Shown here: positions 11,617 to 26,142 of the stretch, piece after piece
How the letters are laid out: each line of letters starts with the position of its first letter
Numbering within the stretch: the first letter of the stretch is position 1
Source of the DNA: Spizellomyces punctatus DAOM BR117
Lineage: Eukaryota; Chytridiomycota; Chytridiomycetes; Spizellomycetales; Spizellomycetaceae
Direction: 5' to 3'
DNA length: 51,303 nucleotides
Assembly (NCBI RefSeq): GCF_000182565.1
Contig: NW_015971544.1
Location: 512,310-563,612, forward strand
The notes under the pieces: model-generated
Told to the model about the DNA's origin: nothing
Database searches by the model: none
Seen by the model: the letters and a program-made list of their open reading frames with translations, nothing else
Program-made: the position numbers and the translations under genes

Positions 11617-12673
11617 CTATTGACTCTTTTTTAAGTCTCGGCCCGTGCGAATCGATACAATAGGAACTAGAACTAGTCCAAATACAACCGTGTGCCCCAC
11701 TGCGAACCCCACCAAAGGTGCATATTTTCCAGCCCATCCATGCTCAAAGTAAGATATATCATCAACGTAATGAGTATTCATCGCAAGTCCCCATGCACAG
11801 CTAATGGCGATAAAGTCAACAACGGCCGTTCTTAAAATGTATGAAAGAACGTTTTTCTTAATTTGGCCAGCAGAGATAGATACGTTGCCTGCTGCGTGCC
11901 GCTTCGACAACTCCTGAAAGGTTTCCGACGCCAAGGTGTACATGAGATAGTAAATCACAGGCACAAAGATGGTACCCATGGCAAGTAGTGTGTTGAATAC
12001 TGGGGAGAAGACGAATTGCGTCATCTGGAAAGTGATGCCAGCTTTCCAATCCCTATATGTACCGGGGTATGTGAACCGATAGTATCTGAAACAGGTTGGT
12101 CAACATAAAAATACTTTTTGATATGACACTTTGGTATACTGACCCCATACCCAAAATCGCTGTGAAGCACGAGTAAGCGTGAATCCAGTATTTGTGGTAG
12201 GAAGGATCACGAGCTAGATTGTCTCGGTGCGCGCGAATGTGATTGTAAGTAACGTAAAAGCCGAGAATTCCCAAGGCGGAATTAGTGAGAGTAAACGTTG
12301 TTGTCAGGAGGGGTGGAATGGCATCCCTTCCGGACGTGAATATGAACATTGATTCCTTGGGTTGTCTGGGTTAGAGGGCCGCCAAAGTGAACGTCAACAA
12401 TCTCTTACCCATCCAGGAAACCTGTCAAGCAAATAGGTACCAGACGGAACAAACAGGAGTGAAAGGAAAAGCAGCGTCAAAACGAATGGACGGTTCACAA
12501 ACGGGGAAGGAGAGACGGAAAGCGTGGAGGCAGCACAGGCTGCAAACGACGCGCCAAATGCTGTTGGAGCAGGGGTGTAGGATATAATCCGTAAACCTTT
12601 CAACGAAGAGTAAAGCGGCAGTGAAAGAAGGTAGTAGCTCACCGAAAGACCAGAAAACGTCGACTTCAATCAT
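11617..12673 (-). CDS. multi-pass membrane protein, unknown family
   Basis: Orphan integral membrane protein of about 270-280 residues. The start is the ATG at 12673 (MIEVDVFWSFG); codons further 5' in the same frame lack an ATG. Intron 1 is GTGAGC...AAG and joins to LRIISYTPAPTAFG. A hydrophobic segment PFVLTLLFLSLLFVPSGTYL follows. The next exon has TTTFTLTNSALGILGFYVTY and the HAYSCFTAILGMGSVYQ segment. The last exon has TLLAMGTIFVPVIYYLMYTL, an amphipathic stretch (ETFQELSKRH), AVVDFIAISCAWGLA, and VGFAVGHTVVFGLVLVPIVS before a basic end (RTGRDLKKSQ). Five to six transmembrane helices are apparent. No family motif recognised. Divergent from the gene at 13244. Confidence 0.7.
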
Positions 12674-13243
12674 GATGTTGCGGAAGTATAAATTCACAGA
12701 GAAAATGAGGCTAGCTTTATTTTTTCGACAAGGAAATGTATGCAGAACTACAGCTTTTTAAAAGAACAGGTTTGCCAAGAAACCAAGGTTGGCGGGAAGC
12801 AAAGTTGTTGTGTGTTTCCACAAGGCATAAGCTAAACTCAAAAGCATGTCCCCTTTCCGTCACCTGTGCACACATGCCAGGTGTTACTATGTTGTATGAT
12901 TGTTTGGGTTTTGGCGAGTTTAAGACAACCAGCCTACAGCTGGGAGAGATGCCTTCCTTTCACCTACTTAGTTAGTTACCTGCACACTGCGTACTCCTTT
13001 TGTATGTAACAGTACCCCATTGACACCCGGCAGAGTGTTCCAACCTTTGCAAACGGCGGGATGTTGGACAACTTGCTTACTCATGCACTGCAACCGCACT
13101 AATTCAAGCGCGTGATCGACAAGGTTTGTGAGCAAACGACAACTCCGACCAAACTTCCTAGTCCTCCAAACTCACCGGTAAAAGAAACTTTCTGCTTGCT
13201 CTCCGCCTTTTTGTTGTTAGGCTACCTTTTAACGATTCGCCAC
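12674..13243. promoter_or_regulatory. divergent intergenic region
   Basis: About 570 bp between the start codons of the membrane protein (minus) and the acidic nuclear protein (plus). It should hold both promoters. A CACC sequence stands directly before the plus-strand ATG at 13244, a favourable start context. Confidence 0.4.
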
Positions 13244-14254
13244 CATGAGGTACGGCGCCGAGAATACCTGGCTGCGGAATCTATCCTACTTGTGCTAATG
13301 TTTTTCGAATAGTTTGGTGCAGCTGTTGGACGACTCGTATGACTCCACAACGGATGACGACGACTTTTCGCCTCCTGAGAACGCATTGCAAGATATGTCC
13401 TCCAGTGAAGGTTAGACAAATATTTGCAGACATCTTTAAATCTTTTGCCCACACTTTCTGCATCATTGACAGATCTACAAAGTGATGATACTACCAAGTA
13501 TCTCCCATCACCAATAAGCACCAAAAAGCGGAGAAAGCGGCGTGCATCATCATTGGAAATTCACGCATATCCTAAGAAGAGGCTAAAGTCATCACCCAGT
13601 GAGCGGTTCACCAATGGTACCGCGTTTGATCTGTGTGGTCAATTTAGCGATTCCGAGGAAGAGGGGGATGGAGATTTTCTGCCAGGCGATGATGAGATGG
13701 ATAGCGACAATGGAAACAGTGACGATGACGAAAGCGACACACTGGACGATGACGAAGATACCCAGTCGGACTCTACATTTCCCACATTAAAAATGACTAA
13801 TCACTCCCCGCATTACAATGAACAACGGTCCCTTCGGTCAGCCAACCTCGACATTCCAGTTTTTACCTCAGATTTTGACGCATTTGCAATATCCCGAATG
13901 AAAGCTCACCAGGAGGCTCAGGAGACTCTGTCAAGTACCGTCGTGGACACCACGGAGAAAGCGAAAGCCCACGCATCCGTGAAAGATAAATATGACAAAA
14001 GCAAGAAGACCCTAACACGGATAGAAGCACAGGTTGAAGCATCTAGACAGAAATTATGGGGTGTCAAAGGTGGCCTGGCCGATGTTTTCAAGGGCGTCTA
14101 TGAGGGAGTTGTTAAAAGAATGATTGCACGAGCTGCTGTCGACAAGTCTGGAATGGTAGAATGGGATCACCGCGATGGAAGGACATTGGCAAGCTCCCAA
14201 GTCTCTCACTTTGTGCGGGTCCTCGCAAAGGAAATTCGAGAAGCAAGGTGTTGA
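13244..14254 (+). CDS. acidic nuclear protein with basic NLS and coiled coil, unknown
   Basis: Three exons. Exon 1 is only ATGAG (13244-13248). The first intron (GTACGG...AATAG, about 13249-13311) contains a branch-point-like GCTAAT. Exon 2 is 13312-13410 (LVQLLDDSYDSTTDDDDFSP) and exon 3 is 13473-14254. The protein is about 300 residues. It has an N-terminal acidic segment, a basic NLS-like run (STKKRRKRRASS, then PKKRLKSS), and a second acidic block (SDSEEEGDGDFLPGDDEMDS onward, to EDTQSD). A heptad-like region follows (KAHQEAQETL...KKTLTRIEAQVEASRQKLWG), then a conserved-looking C-terminal domain ending VRVLAKEIREARC. Acidic/basic alternation suggests a chromatin or nucleolar role, but I do not recognise the family. 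About 110 bp upstream of the F-box/WD40 gene on the same strand. Confidence 0.75.
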
Positions 14255-14363
14255 ATAGATTCAAAACATCGCTTGCGCAGGTGTGGCACAGTATGCTTGC
14301 TAAGCAAGGCTGATGACTTGAACAAGTTGCCTGGCCAGATTGTTATCTCTACCTGAACCTTGC

Positions 14364-16019
14364 ATGTCCTGCTGCAAAATGAAATCCCTTCCACCAACTC
14401 CACTGCCGACTTTGGGCTGCTCTCTCGTCTCTTTACCTCTAGAGCTTCAGATACCTATCTTTGCATTTCTAGAGCTTGAAGCCCTTGCGAATCTTTCAGC
14501 GACCTGTAAAACTCTCCACACACTCATTTCTGAATGTGAGCATATATGGCGCAGTGTTTGCAGGGCCCGTTGGCGGGATTTGGATCACTTCCTGCCAGAG
14601 GATGGACAAGGGTGGAGGAAGTTGTACGTACGAAGGATGCATCGAGATAGAGAGATTACCACTGGACGGATAAGAATCGGAGAATTGCGAAGAAGAGTAC
14701 GAGCGGGAGAAGCACAGGTGTGTATTCTATATGTGAATAACCAATGGAATACAATGCCATATCTGTGCCTGATGCTTCATGACTCTGTTGCTCTCAGCTT
14801 TACCATAACAAGATGGTAGTCAGCGGAAGCATCCGTGGTACAGTCTTGAAAGCCCATCTCCGTGGCGGATCGGATGGACCATGTACAACTGCGACAGTTG
14901 CAGAGCCAGCTGCTGGAATATCTGTTTTGTATCGGTATGTCCTGCCTCTTATTGACCAGCCATACTTTGATGCTTTATTCTAATCGGACTCGACTTAGGG
15001 GAGCGATCAATTGCCTCCAGGTCCATCGCGGTATCATTGCTACCGGATGGGAGGTAAGAAAAGCGTTGTTTTATTAATACTTCATACAATGACTTATTAC
15101 TTGCGTGCTCAGAACTACACAACGTTGACCTCTCGTCAGTCAGACGGCACCATTAAAATTTACGATCTTGAATCCCTTCGTCCACTGACAGTACTGTCTT
15201 GTACGGGGATGTCGGCCGTAACAGCTCTCCGCTTCAACTCTCGCCGCCTCGTTGCAGGCGATAAATCAGGCGTGCTACGCAGCTGGACATTGGCGCCAAG
15301 AGGAGAAGGTGGATCTTTGGAGAAAGTCATGTGGCCGCAATTTCGACGACCAAGTGGGAGCATGGCAAGAAATGGATCAGATGCAGATACCATGATACTT
15401 GATGTACAGGTGAGCATGCAAAAGATCCTTTGAAAAACCTCATATGTTAACATTTACTGTTTTCAAGTTTACATCAACCCACGCTATATCGCGGACCAAG
15501 GACGCACTTCATGTGTACAATATCCAAACAGGGACACCCATTCAGATTCTTCCCACCAGTCGATCCACCCGGCCAACAGCAACACATATAACACCCACGC
15601 ACCTTGCAATGGGTGGATCTGACTTTGGGCTCCGCGTATACTCCCTACGCACAGGGCTGCGACGTACAGCAGTTTTACCACATGACTCACAAATAACTTG
15701 CGTTCAATTCGCTCCAGAGAATGGAATTATGGTCAGCGGTGATGATAGGGGCATGGTCCGGGCTTGGGAAATTGGAAGTTGGACATGTATTGGACGATAT
15801 GCTGTTGGAGGATCTGTTGGTGCTGTCGAGATTAGAGGTTTGGGGAATGGTGGTGGAAAACCTGGCGAGTATGTCATCATTGTTGTAGGAGTCGATGGGA
15901 AGGTGCAAGTATGCGGGAATGAAGGTTTTGTGCGACTGGCAGAAGCGGAGGTGGAGTCCATGGAATATGCTTTGAATAAGCTGAACAGCGCAATTCCGTG
16001 TATGTCTGTGGCAGGATGA
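14364..16019 (+). CDS. F-box and WD40-repeat protein
   Basis: Likely substrate receptor of an SCF (Skp1-cullin-F-box) ubiquitin ligase. The F-box near the N-terminus reads SLVSLPLELQIPIFAFLELE, then LANLSATCKTLHTLISECEH and IWRSVCRARW. WD-type repeats follow: LYHNKMVVSGSIRG, VHRGIIATGWE, TLTSRQSDGTIKIYDLE, AVTALRFNSRRLVAGDKSGV, DALHVYNIQTG, HLAMGGSDFGLRVYSLRTG, ITCVQFAPENGIMVSGDDRG and MVRAWEIGSWTCIGRY. The start is the ATG at 14364; the frame is open upstream only from TTG. Introns have clear GT-AG ends, for example GTGTGT after AGEAQ, GTATGT after SVLYR and GTAAGA after IIATGWE. It ends TAG at 16019, only 60 bp from the stop of the converging OB-fold gene. Confidence 0.85.
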
Positions 16020-16078
16020 ATAGTGCTCGTCCTGTGTTATCATTTTGTCATCTTCCACAAATTTGTATATACAATTTA

Positions 16079-18396
16079 TCATCCAGCTAGATTCTGAATA
16101 AGAGTTTTGGTACTTTGAACACTGGATCCGGATACACATGCAGCTGTCAATCGAAAAGAAATGGTCTGATCCTGTCCATAGTGGTCAGCGGAGCAATTTT
16201 AGCAGGATTATGAACAGGTACGACAATGGCTCACCTTATGATCATAGACTCGAACAATGCTTCCTTCTATTTCTTTCCCTATAATCGCATCTAGGACCTC
16301 ACGTTGCTCATCCAAAGCGAGCCGCACAAACTCTGAGGGTGTGACTGCCAGAATATCCTATAATCCGAAAACTTAAGACTTTGCATGGCTGTTTTCACGG
16401 TGCTAGTGTTCCACATTCCTACCTCAGCAACACCCAATCCGACATCAACCTCACAACATCCTGTTGCATCGTCCAACACGAAGCGGAGGGTATACGTGAC
16501 TTTGCACTCTTCAATAAACTGAGCGCAGAACGGGCAGTAAAGTACTGCCTCATCAGTGGTTTCTACGGGACGGTTGCACCGCGGGTCTTCAGAATCAAGT
16601 TAGCATCGCTGAAACGAGGTACGACAGGGTATGCCTCCAAAATGTCTACGCACGGATTGAAATCGTGGTCCGGCCACATTTTCCTTCCGCCCAGGTGGAG
16701 ATAACCGCGCGACAGTAGAAATTATGCCGCTTTTCCGCCAGGGCCGCTGATACTCGCATGATGTTGCGAAGAAACGGGGAGCACAGAAAGCCAGTTGATG
16801 AGCTAACTAAAGCGTTTGCCTGGTGCATGAATACAAATTTCCGCGCATGACCGAGTGTTGACAGGTCATCCTCACCATTCCACGCTTTTGTACCCAACTC
16901 CACCTTTCCAAAGACGTCAAAACGCTTCTTCACTAACTTCCCCGGTTGCCCTCTTGCAACACGTTCCGTTGTCGCGAGCCCTTCAAGGAGCAGCCAGTCC
17001 CCAACAAATGCATTTGACGTGGCGGCTTGCCCAATATCATCCCATAAGGTGATATCACAGTACCCTATTCGGAGACAAAGGACCATGGTTATAAATTGCG
17101 ACGTCACATGCAGATTTCAGCACAATGCTCACCGGACTCATCTGTTAGCCGGATTCCATACCGACTTACTTTGATTCCCTCGTTTTCAAAGGGCATCTGA
17201 TATGGACGACATATTTGTAACCTCATCACTGCCGTCGCTTTCTCGCATACGCATCCGCAGCACTCACATTGGCTATCACTTCCAAGACTTTGCCAAAGAT
17301 GGTAATGTTTATCATCTTAGGGGCAAGCTCCGTGATAAGTAACCGGTTGGGATACCATTTGAAATCCAAAATGCCCTGCGATCCGACAATGTTGACTGCT
17401 CAAATACGGCATAATCTTTCAAACTGACACATAATATGCATACCTGTGCATCTCGTGGAACAGCATGTTGACTTGGCTGACTCGCCATGCTACACATTAG
17501 TTCCATTTCCTACTGGGCAGGAGAAAACAGAGGTCACTTGTCTCCGAATACATTACGGCATGAGGCTACCGGCTGTACCTTCGTAGGGTCCATAGGAATT
17601 ACAAATATCACGGTTTGGGACCCATATTCGAGCGTTATCGAACGCTTATCATCCCTCCCGGCTTGCCGCTCAACCGTCACGTAAGGCCGCCATATCGCTA
17701 ACCAATCGCCCTGAGCGTACTCGCGATTTATTGCCATGAAAATAAACAACGACTGCGTTTCACGACTCACCTTTCGGAAAAGGGATGCCAACCCAATTTG
17801 CTCATCCCACAAGACCAGACATGCGTTCTCTTCCACGGAAGTGTCATTCACGTACACATGAAGCCTCTGAGACGACCGTGAGATCGGGCAGCGTGAACTG
17901 TTCCTATTTGATGAACCTGCCAGCGGATTGAACAGGGGAACGTACGTCCTCGTTAGCTTGAGTCAAAGGCCAAAACAGTTGCGTCGACGATTTTGGATCC
18001 ATTTACGCAATACCATACCAGGTACCTTGACTAGAAAAGCAAAGCTCCTTTCTTCCTCCACATCGGCCGCAGCAACGTGGGACAAGCTTTCATCAAATCT
18101 GTCGCTTAGAAACTTTTTGTCCTGATCATCGGATTCCGACAACAGAAACACCATGTGCTCGGTTGGCAAAAGTCGCGTACCACCAACAGGAGTAGTTACA
18201 GAGCGTGTGCCTGTAATGCGGACCTGACGATGCTAAGGAGCAAGGTTGGTGAATTCCTTCGCTTAGCGCAAAACTAGAAATGCTAGGACACCTTTTCGAG
18301 AAAGTCTCCAGCGCATTCATCAGCCAAGAAGCAGAACTTTTGGTGGAGATACATGTCGATACTCCGACGAGATCCAGGATCAGATAGAGTTACCAT
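16079..18396 (-). CDS. multi-OB-fold, zinc-ribbon protein; probable MEIOB/RPA1-like
   Basis: Predicted single-stranded-DNA-binding protein of the RPA1 type, best matched to MEIOB, the meiotic RPA-like factor. Exon 1 (18396-18292) and exon 2 (18223-18026) form one OB-like unit (FCFLADECAGDFLEK, then VRITGTRSV and MVFLLSESDD). Exons 3-4 give NACLVLWDEQIGLASLF joined to GDWLAIWRPYV and SITLEYGSQTVIFVIP. A phase-0 intron leads to ITELAPKMINITIFGKVLEV, then RYGIRLTDESGYCDITLWDD and FVGDWLLLEGL. The C-terminal OB has a zinc ribbon (DPRC...LYCPFC...EECKVTY), then LRFVLDDATGCCEVDVGLGV, AEDILAVTPSEFVRL and DEQREVLDAI; the spacing resembles the MEIOB C-terminus. The stop is TGA at 16079. The exact junction before the zinc ribbon is uncertain. 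RADX, Shieldin-2 or POT1-type proteins are alternatives. The start may lie further upstream. Confidence 0.6.
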
Positions 18397-18421
18397 GTGT
18401 GCACATCATAGTTAATGATAA

Positions 18422-19062
18422 TTAGATTGGACATGACTGAACGCGCAAAGTCCCAACGGAAAGGATATGAGTTCTGGTTCCTGGCAACACTTGCACTTTC
18501 AATGTCACGACTTCAAACATTGCTTCCGGAGGCACCGCTTTCCCATCTACAAAGGCATCAAGTGTCTCAAACCCTAGAGCAACGGCCAGAAGGCTTTGTT
18601 CGTTGGGGCACTGCGACGAATATGCAAATGTGCACAATTAACTCACGTTTCGACACTCCTCTTCTGACTTCAGCGCTACATTCATCCCACTAGCAACCAA
18701 AGACAAACCGTAAGATGCACACTTATGTGAAGTTGCGACACGGTGCGCTTCCCCTCACCTGCACTTCCAATTCTGCATTCACAATTGCTTCGGTTAATCC
18801 TGACGGATACTGGCCAAGGAGAACCAGCAGCCGGGTGAACACCCAACTCCTATAATAGTGCACTATTCAGTTCACACCACAATTGGGAGACAGAGAACGT
18901 AATGCAAAATGTCCGCGAACCAAGGCACAACATCGCTGTCCTGCTCTCCGTTCTTTGATACATTGTCTTTCTGGTCTAATCTTTGCAGTTGCCTTCGCGT
19001 CTCCCGTTCTGTCAACCGCTTGCGTAGCTTGGTCACTGCCTGTTCAAAGTCATTTATCATAC
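18422..19062 (-). CDS. unresolved coding stretch upstream of the OB-fold gene
   Basis: Several same-strand segments look coding. An ATG at about 19058 begins MSMINDFEQAVTKLRKRL with a charged helix (ETRRQLQRLDQKDN). Next is SWVFTRLLVLLGQYPSGLTE ending at a CAG|GTGAGG donor. A segment then reads CASYGLSLVASGMNVALKSE, and after a GTGAGT...CGCAG intron comes CPNEQSLLAVALGFETLDAF and FEVVTLKVQVLPG. The final frame stops at 18422, just 26 bp before the ATG of the OB-fold gene. The pattern FEVVTLKVQV could be a first OB strand, so this may be the N-terminus of the same protein. I could not find a GT-AG junction that joins the two in frame. No family recognised. Confidence 0.35.
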
Positions 19063-19148
19063 TCATAGGACAGAAGATAGAAGATCTCAAATGTAGATCG
19101 TTCAGTCATGATGATCGAGGTGGCGCAGCATCAACCAGACATGGCAGC

Positions 19149-19168
19149 AAACCCTAACCCTAACCCTA
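19149..19168. repeat. interstitial telomere-type repeat (CCCTAA)
   Basis: Almost three perfect CCCTAA units (TTAGGG on the minus strand). They lie about 90 bp upstream of the first plausible ATG of the minus-strand OB-fold locus. This is the standard fungal telomere repeat and can act as a telo-box bound by Tbf1/Rap1-like factors when found in promoters. It is too short to be a chromosome end. Confidence 0.8.
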
Positions 19169-19388
19169 GCACTATCTATATCCCTCAGAACGTTTGGAAC
19201 GCCATGAAAATATAGCATCTGGAAAATCGGCAACGGGTGCATACCCGGGGCGGCTTAAAGAACTTCAAGCAGAAAGGAACACCACCACAGAAGCCTGCAC
19301 TTCAAGTGAACGAAAGTCTGCATATGAACATAGTGGCTGGCAAATGCGTCGTTATAGGTGACAAGGAGGAGGGCCATTAAATTAATCC

Positions 19389-21289
19389 CTACACATCGAC
19401 TTCTGAATCCAAATCCATCTCTCCATCGTCTACACTGGGTGGGAGTACGTCCGAGCCCTTGTCATCATCCTCTATGTCACCTATCCCGGAAACTCCGTCA
19501 TCGCTCAGTACACTGCTTGTCCCTAGCGTGTCTGTGGGATAAAATAATGCCGATTTTTCATCGTCAATCACCGCAGATCCATTCTCGGACCAATCTGGAA
19601 TATCTGAAGCCTTTGGTGATGACGCGTGAGTGTGATGGGTGTGAGGGGCAGGAAGGAGATGACCATTTGGAAGGTGTTGCGTGGGTGTGGCTGACGCTAG
19701 TGGTGATGCAGAGGGCAGTGCAAGCCCTGCCTTTTCCACTTTGGGGTTGACTCGCTTAGTTCCTCTGCCTTTAATTTCCTCAAACTGGAAAGTTTGAAAA
19801 GTCAGCATCGTGATGAAGATATGGATGAGAATATACATACCCGCTGCCAGACATAATTTTCGCATTTGTCCGCGTTTGGGAGGTCTTGGATAAGTTTGGA
19901 TACCGTAGGATGTGAAAACCCAAAGTAGTCTGGGCCTGACGCGCTGTTACTGTGTTCCCGTTTACGCACAGCATTGGCAACTGGTAGTACAGACAAAAAA
20001 GATATCAGAATCAAGACGGCTGAAAGGAACAAATTCACTGTGCAGTACCTCGGATGACAGATGTCCAAGCGCCAGTTGCCGTTACAGCAGTTACACCTTT
20101 GTCTGGAGCATCCTCAGGTGTGACATGGAAGCGTGGTCCATCCACACCATCCGTCACAGTGCAGGTGTAAGTTACTGTTTTCTCTGCGTCGATCATGCTT
20201 GCATATGGTCTGCAATATAAAGCATGAAGTGAGAACTCATGAATGATTTGATTGCAGCAAATCACGATGCAGGTGAGAAAAGGCCATACCGTGTAATAGT
20301 ATAACCAACGGGATAAATATAGCGTTCGCTATGGAATTGCTTGCGATCATAGACAACCTCGCCCAAATTATATATGGTCAGAATTCCGACCTGGAGGGGT
20401 AAAATTGGCTTTCCAGAGTCATCCACAGGTATATGCTGTATTTTGCGGAGTTTTGCTTTCACAGGAGGTCGCTTTACGGCAGGCTCCTTGCGGGCACGCT
20501 TTGCTCCTGCCTTGTTAGGTGTAGGCTCGCGGGATGATGGTAGTTGCTGTATATTTATATGTGGTGGATAAACTGCATGGTAATCAGCCTGTGATTTGAA
20601 GACTGTCGACCTCTGGGGTCCGTGGGGTGAGAGGTGCGACTCGTCTATATCAAAGAAAGAGTCCGGTATGAGTATGGCCAGATGGCATTTTTGGTAGCAG
20701 ATCTGTCCGATCTCTTGCTTGACGATGGTTTACCTGAGGGAACTGAAGAAACGTCCGATTCCGACTCACTACTGCTTGAGGTGAGGTCTGTATCGCTTTC
20801 TGACGAACTTGGCCGTTCATATCGCTCTAGACGATCTAGCAGCAATCTACAGATGATTGTAAAAACATGAATTTTGGCAAGATGCGACGGAAACCACCGC
20901 TAATAACATACTCTTTTTCCCGTTTGAGCTGCATAATCTTTGTACGGGCTTTCTTTAGGCGAGAGGTCATTCGGTCATGTTCCTGAAAAAAGACCAAAAG
21001 GTGCAGGTTTCAGTACCAGGCATGATACCGTCAATACAGGACCTTTTGAGGCTAATCGAGGCCCGACGCTTCCTCTCGGTCGCTGGATACTCACCTCCAA
21101 AACCTCCTTTAGCTACGAGGATAGTGGTAAAAATAAAGGTAAAACACACGCCATAAGCAAACCTTTCAAACACGAGAACTGGCGCACTACATTGTGGACA
21201 TGTACCTTTCGCTTCAACTGTTTATATTTCTCCTCACTGGGGCCGGAACTCTTGTCCTTTCTGCTCTTGGGTGTGGCCGAAGGTGCCAT
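19389..21289 (-). CDS. FYRN/FYRC-domain nuclear protein (TBRG1-like)
   Basis: Stand-alone F/Y-rich domain protein, like metazoan TBRG1 and the FYR modules of chromatin regulators. The start is the ATG at 21289 (MAPSATPKSRKDK). Exon 1 has EEKYKQLKRK and the next exon EHDRMTSRLKKARTKIMQL, together a basic coiled coil. A Ser/Glu-rich linker (SSSESDTDLTSSSSESESD) and a basic segment (KAGAKRARKEPAVKRPPVKA) follow. FYRN is around 20300-20460 (GILTIYNLGEVVYDR, ERYIYPVGYTITR). FYRC is around 19850-20260 (YTCTVTDGVDGPRFHVTPED, TGAWTSVIRG, SGPDYFGFSHPTVSKLIQDL, PNADKCENYVW). The tail is disordered and acidic, ending GEMDLDSEVDV with TAG at 19389. No catalytic domain is visible, so a binding or scaffold role is inferred. 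Confidence 0.85.
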
Positions 21290-22033
21290 TTAGCCAGCAA
21301 TGTGTGTGATGGGAATTCTTTGTAGTTGGGAATGGACAAGACTGCGCTCCTTTTGGTAAACGCTAGAATCTGGATTTACCCAGCGTCCCACGTTCCTTTG
21401 TTTCCGAAATGTTCCTTGCGACAAAAGCTGGGGGACTGCGCCTTGAATGTATTTTTCAAAACGGTTGCTAAATGAGGGAACGGTTTTATGTGCGGGGGAG
21501 GCGGTGTGTGTGGTTCTCGCAGGGCCAGCGTCCTTTGTGACTCGCTAGGGTTCAGAAGCAGAGATTCTATTGTGTACTTTATGTAAAACAAGATGAATGC
21601 GAGATGATGATGAAAAGTCCTACTCCTACTCTTTACAAAAGAAAACCAATTCTCCAAGAAAAAAAAAAAAGTTCCTTTTATAAACGCGTCCCGTTGCGTT
21701 CCTTTTTTTCAAAACCTTTGAGCCTAATAACCCTTCTTCCAACTTGCCCCCCTCCAACAAACCTCCCAACGGGCAAAAAGGCAACAAAAAGCGCAGAGTT
21801 CAAAACAACTTTAGAAAATCAACACAACGAATCCAAGAGATTGGTAACAAATATTTGGATCATTTGGATCTGTGGGTTCGAAACTGGATGCCCACACTCA
21901 GTTTTCTTGTTTTTTTATTTCAAGTTACAAGATTATTTAATTGCAGCAGGTTTACTGCGCATTATGTTACCAGTAAATAAAGAGATAGATCACAAAATTC
22001 CATTGGCATAATACTAGTAGAACGATTAACATG
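21290..22033. other. intergenic, AT-rich, no supported gene
   Basis: About 740 bp between the FYR gene start and the Pik1 stop. It contains homopolymer runs (an 11-A tract at 21659-21669, T runs near 21705). The 135-codon plus-strand frame (21604-22011) is low-complexity and has no domain. It holds the FYR gene promoter and the Pik1 3' end. Confidence 0.5.
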
Positions 22034-25845
<3,812 letters not shown>

Positions 25846-26142
25846 GCTGTGGATGTGAGTTTCAAGGTGCAAAGGAGGGCGAGAATAGGACGAGGTGTCG
25901 TTGCTCGCAGTTTGTAAACCCCGCTGATCGTTGATACAGTGACGTTGAGAGCTCACTGACGAGCAATGGCAACGCGCGCAAAAGAAAGCTCGGTAGCCCC
26001 TATTGATGCTTACGCTTGTGCCCTCTAACGTATCCCATCGCCCGTCAGAAGGGAGGAAATCCGGTGGTTGAACACAGCGTTGGGTAACTTGCGAAGCGGT
26101 CCACATCTTGCCTTGTGCACGTGATAATGTGGCATTGTTCAC

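Noticed and set aside
15160-16139. Minus-strand ORFs of 97 and 150 codons over the WD40 gene
   Set aside because: Antisense to well-supported WD40 exons.
21604-22011. 135-codon plus-strand ORF
   Set aside because: Low-complexity Lys/Pro/Phe composition driven by A and T runs; no domain and no splice context.
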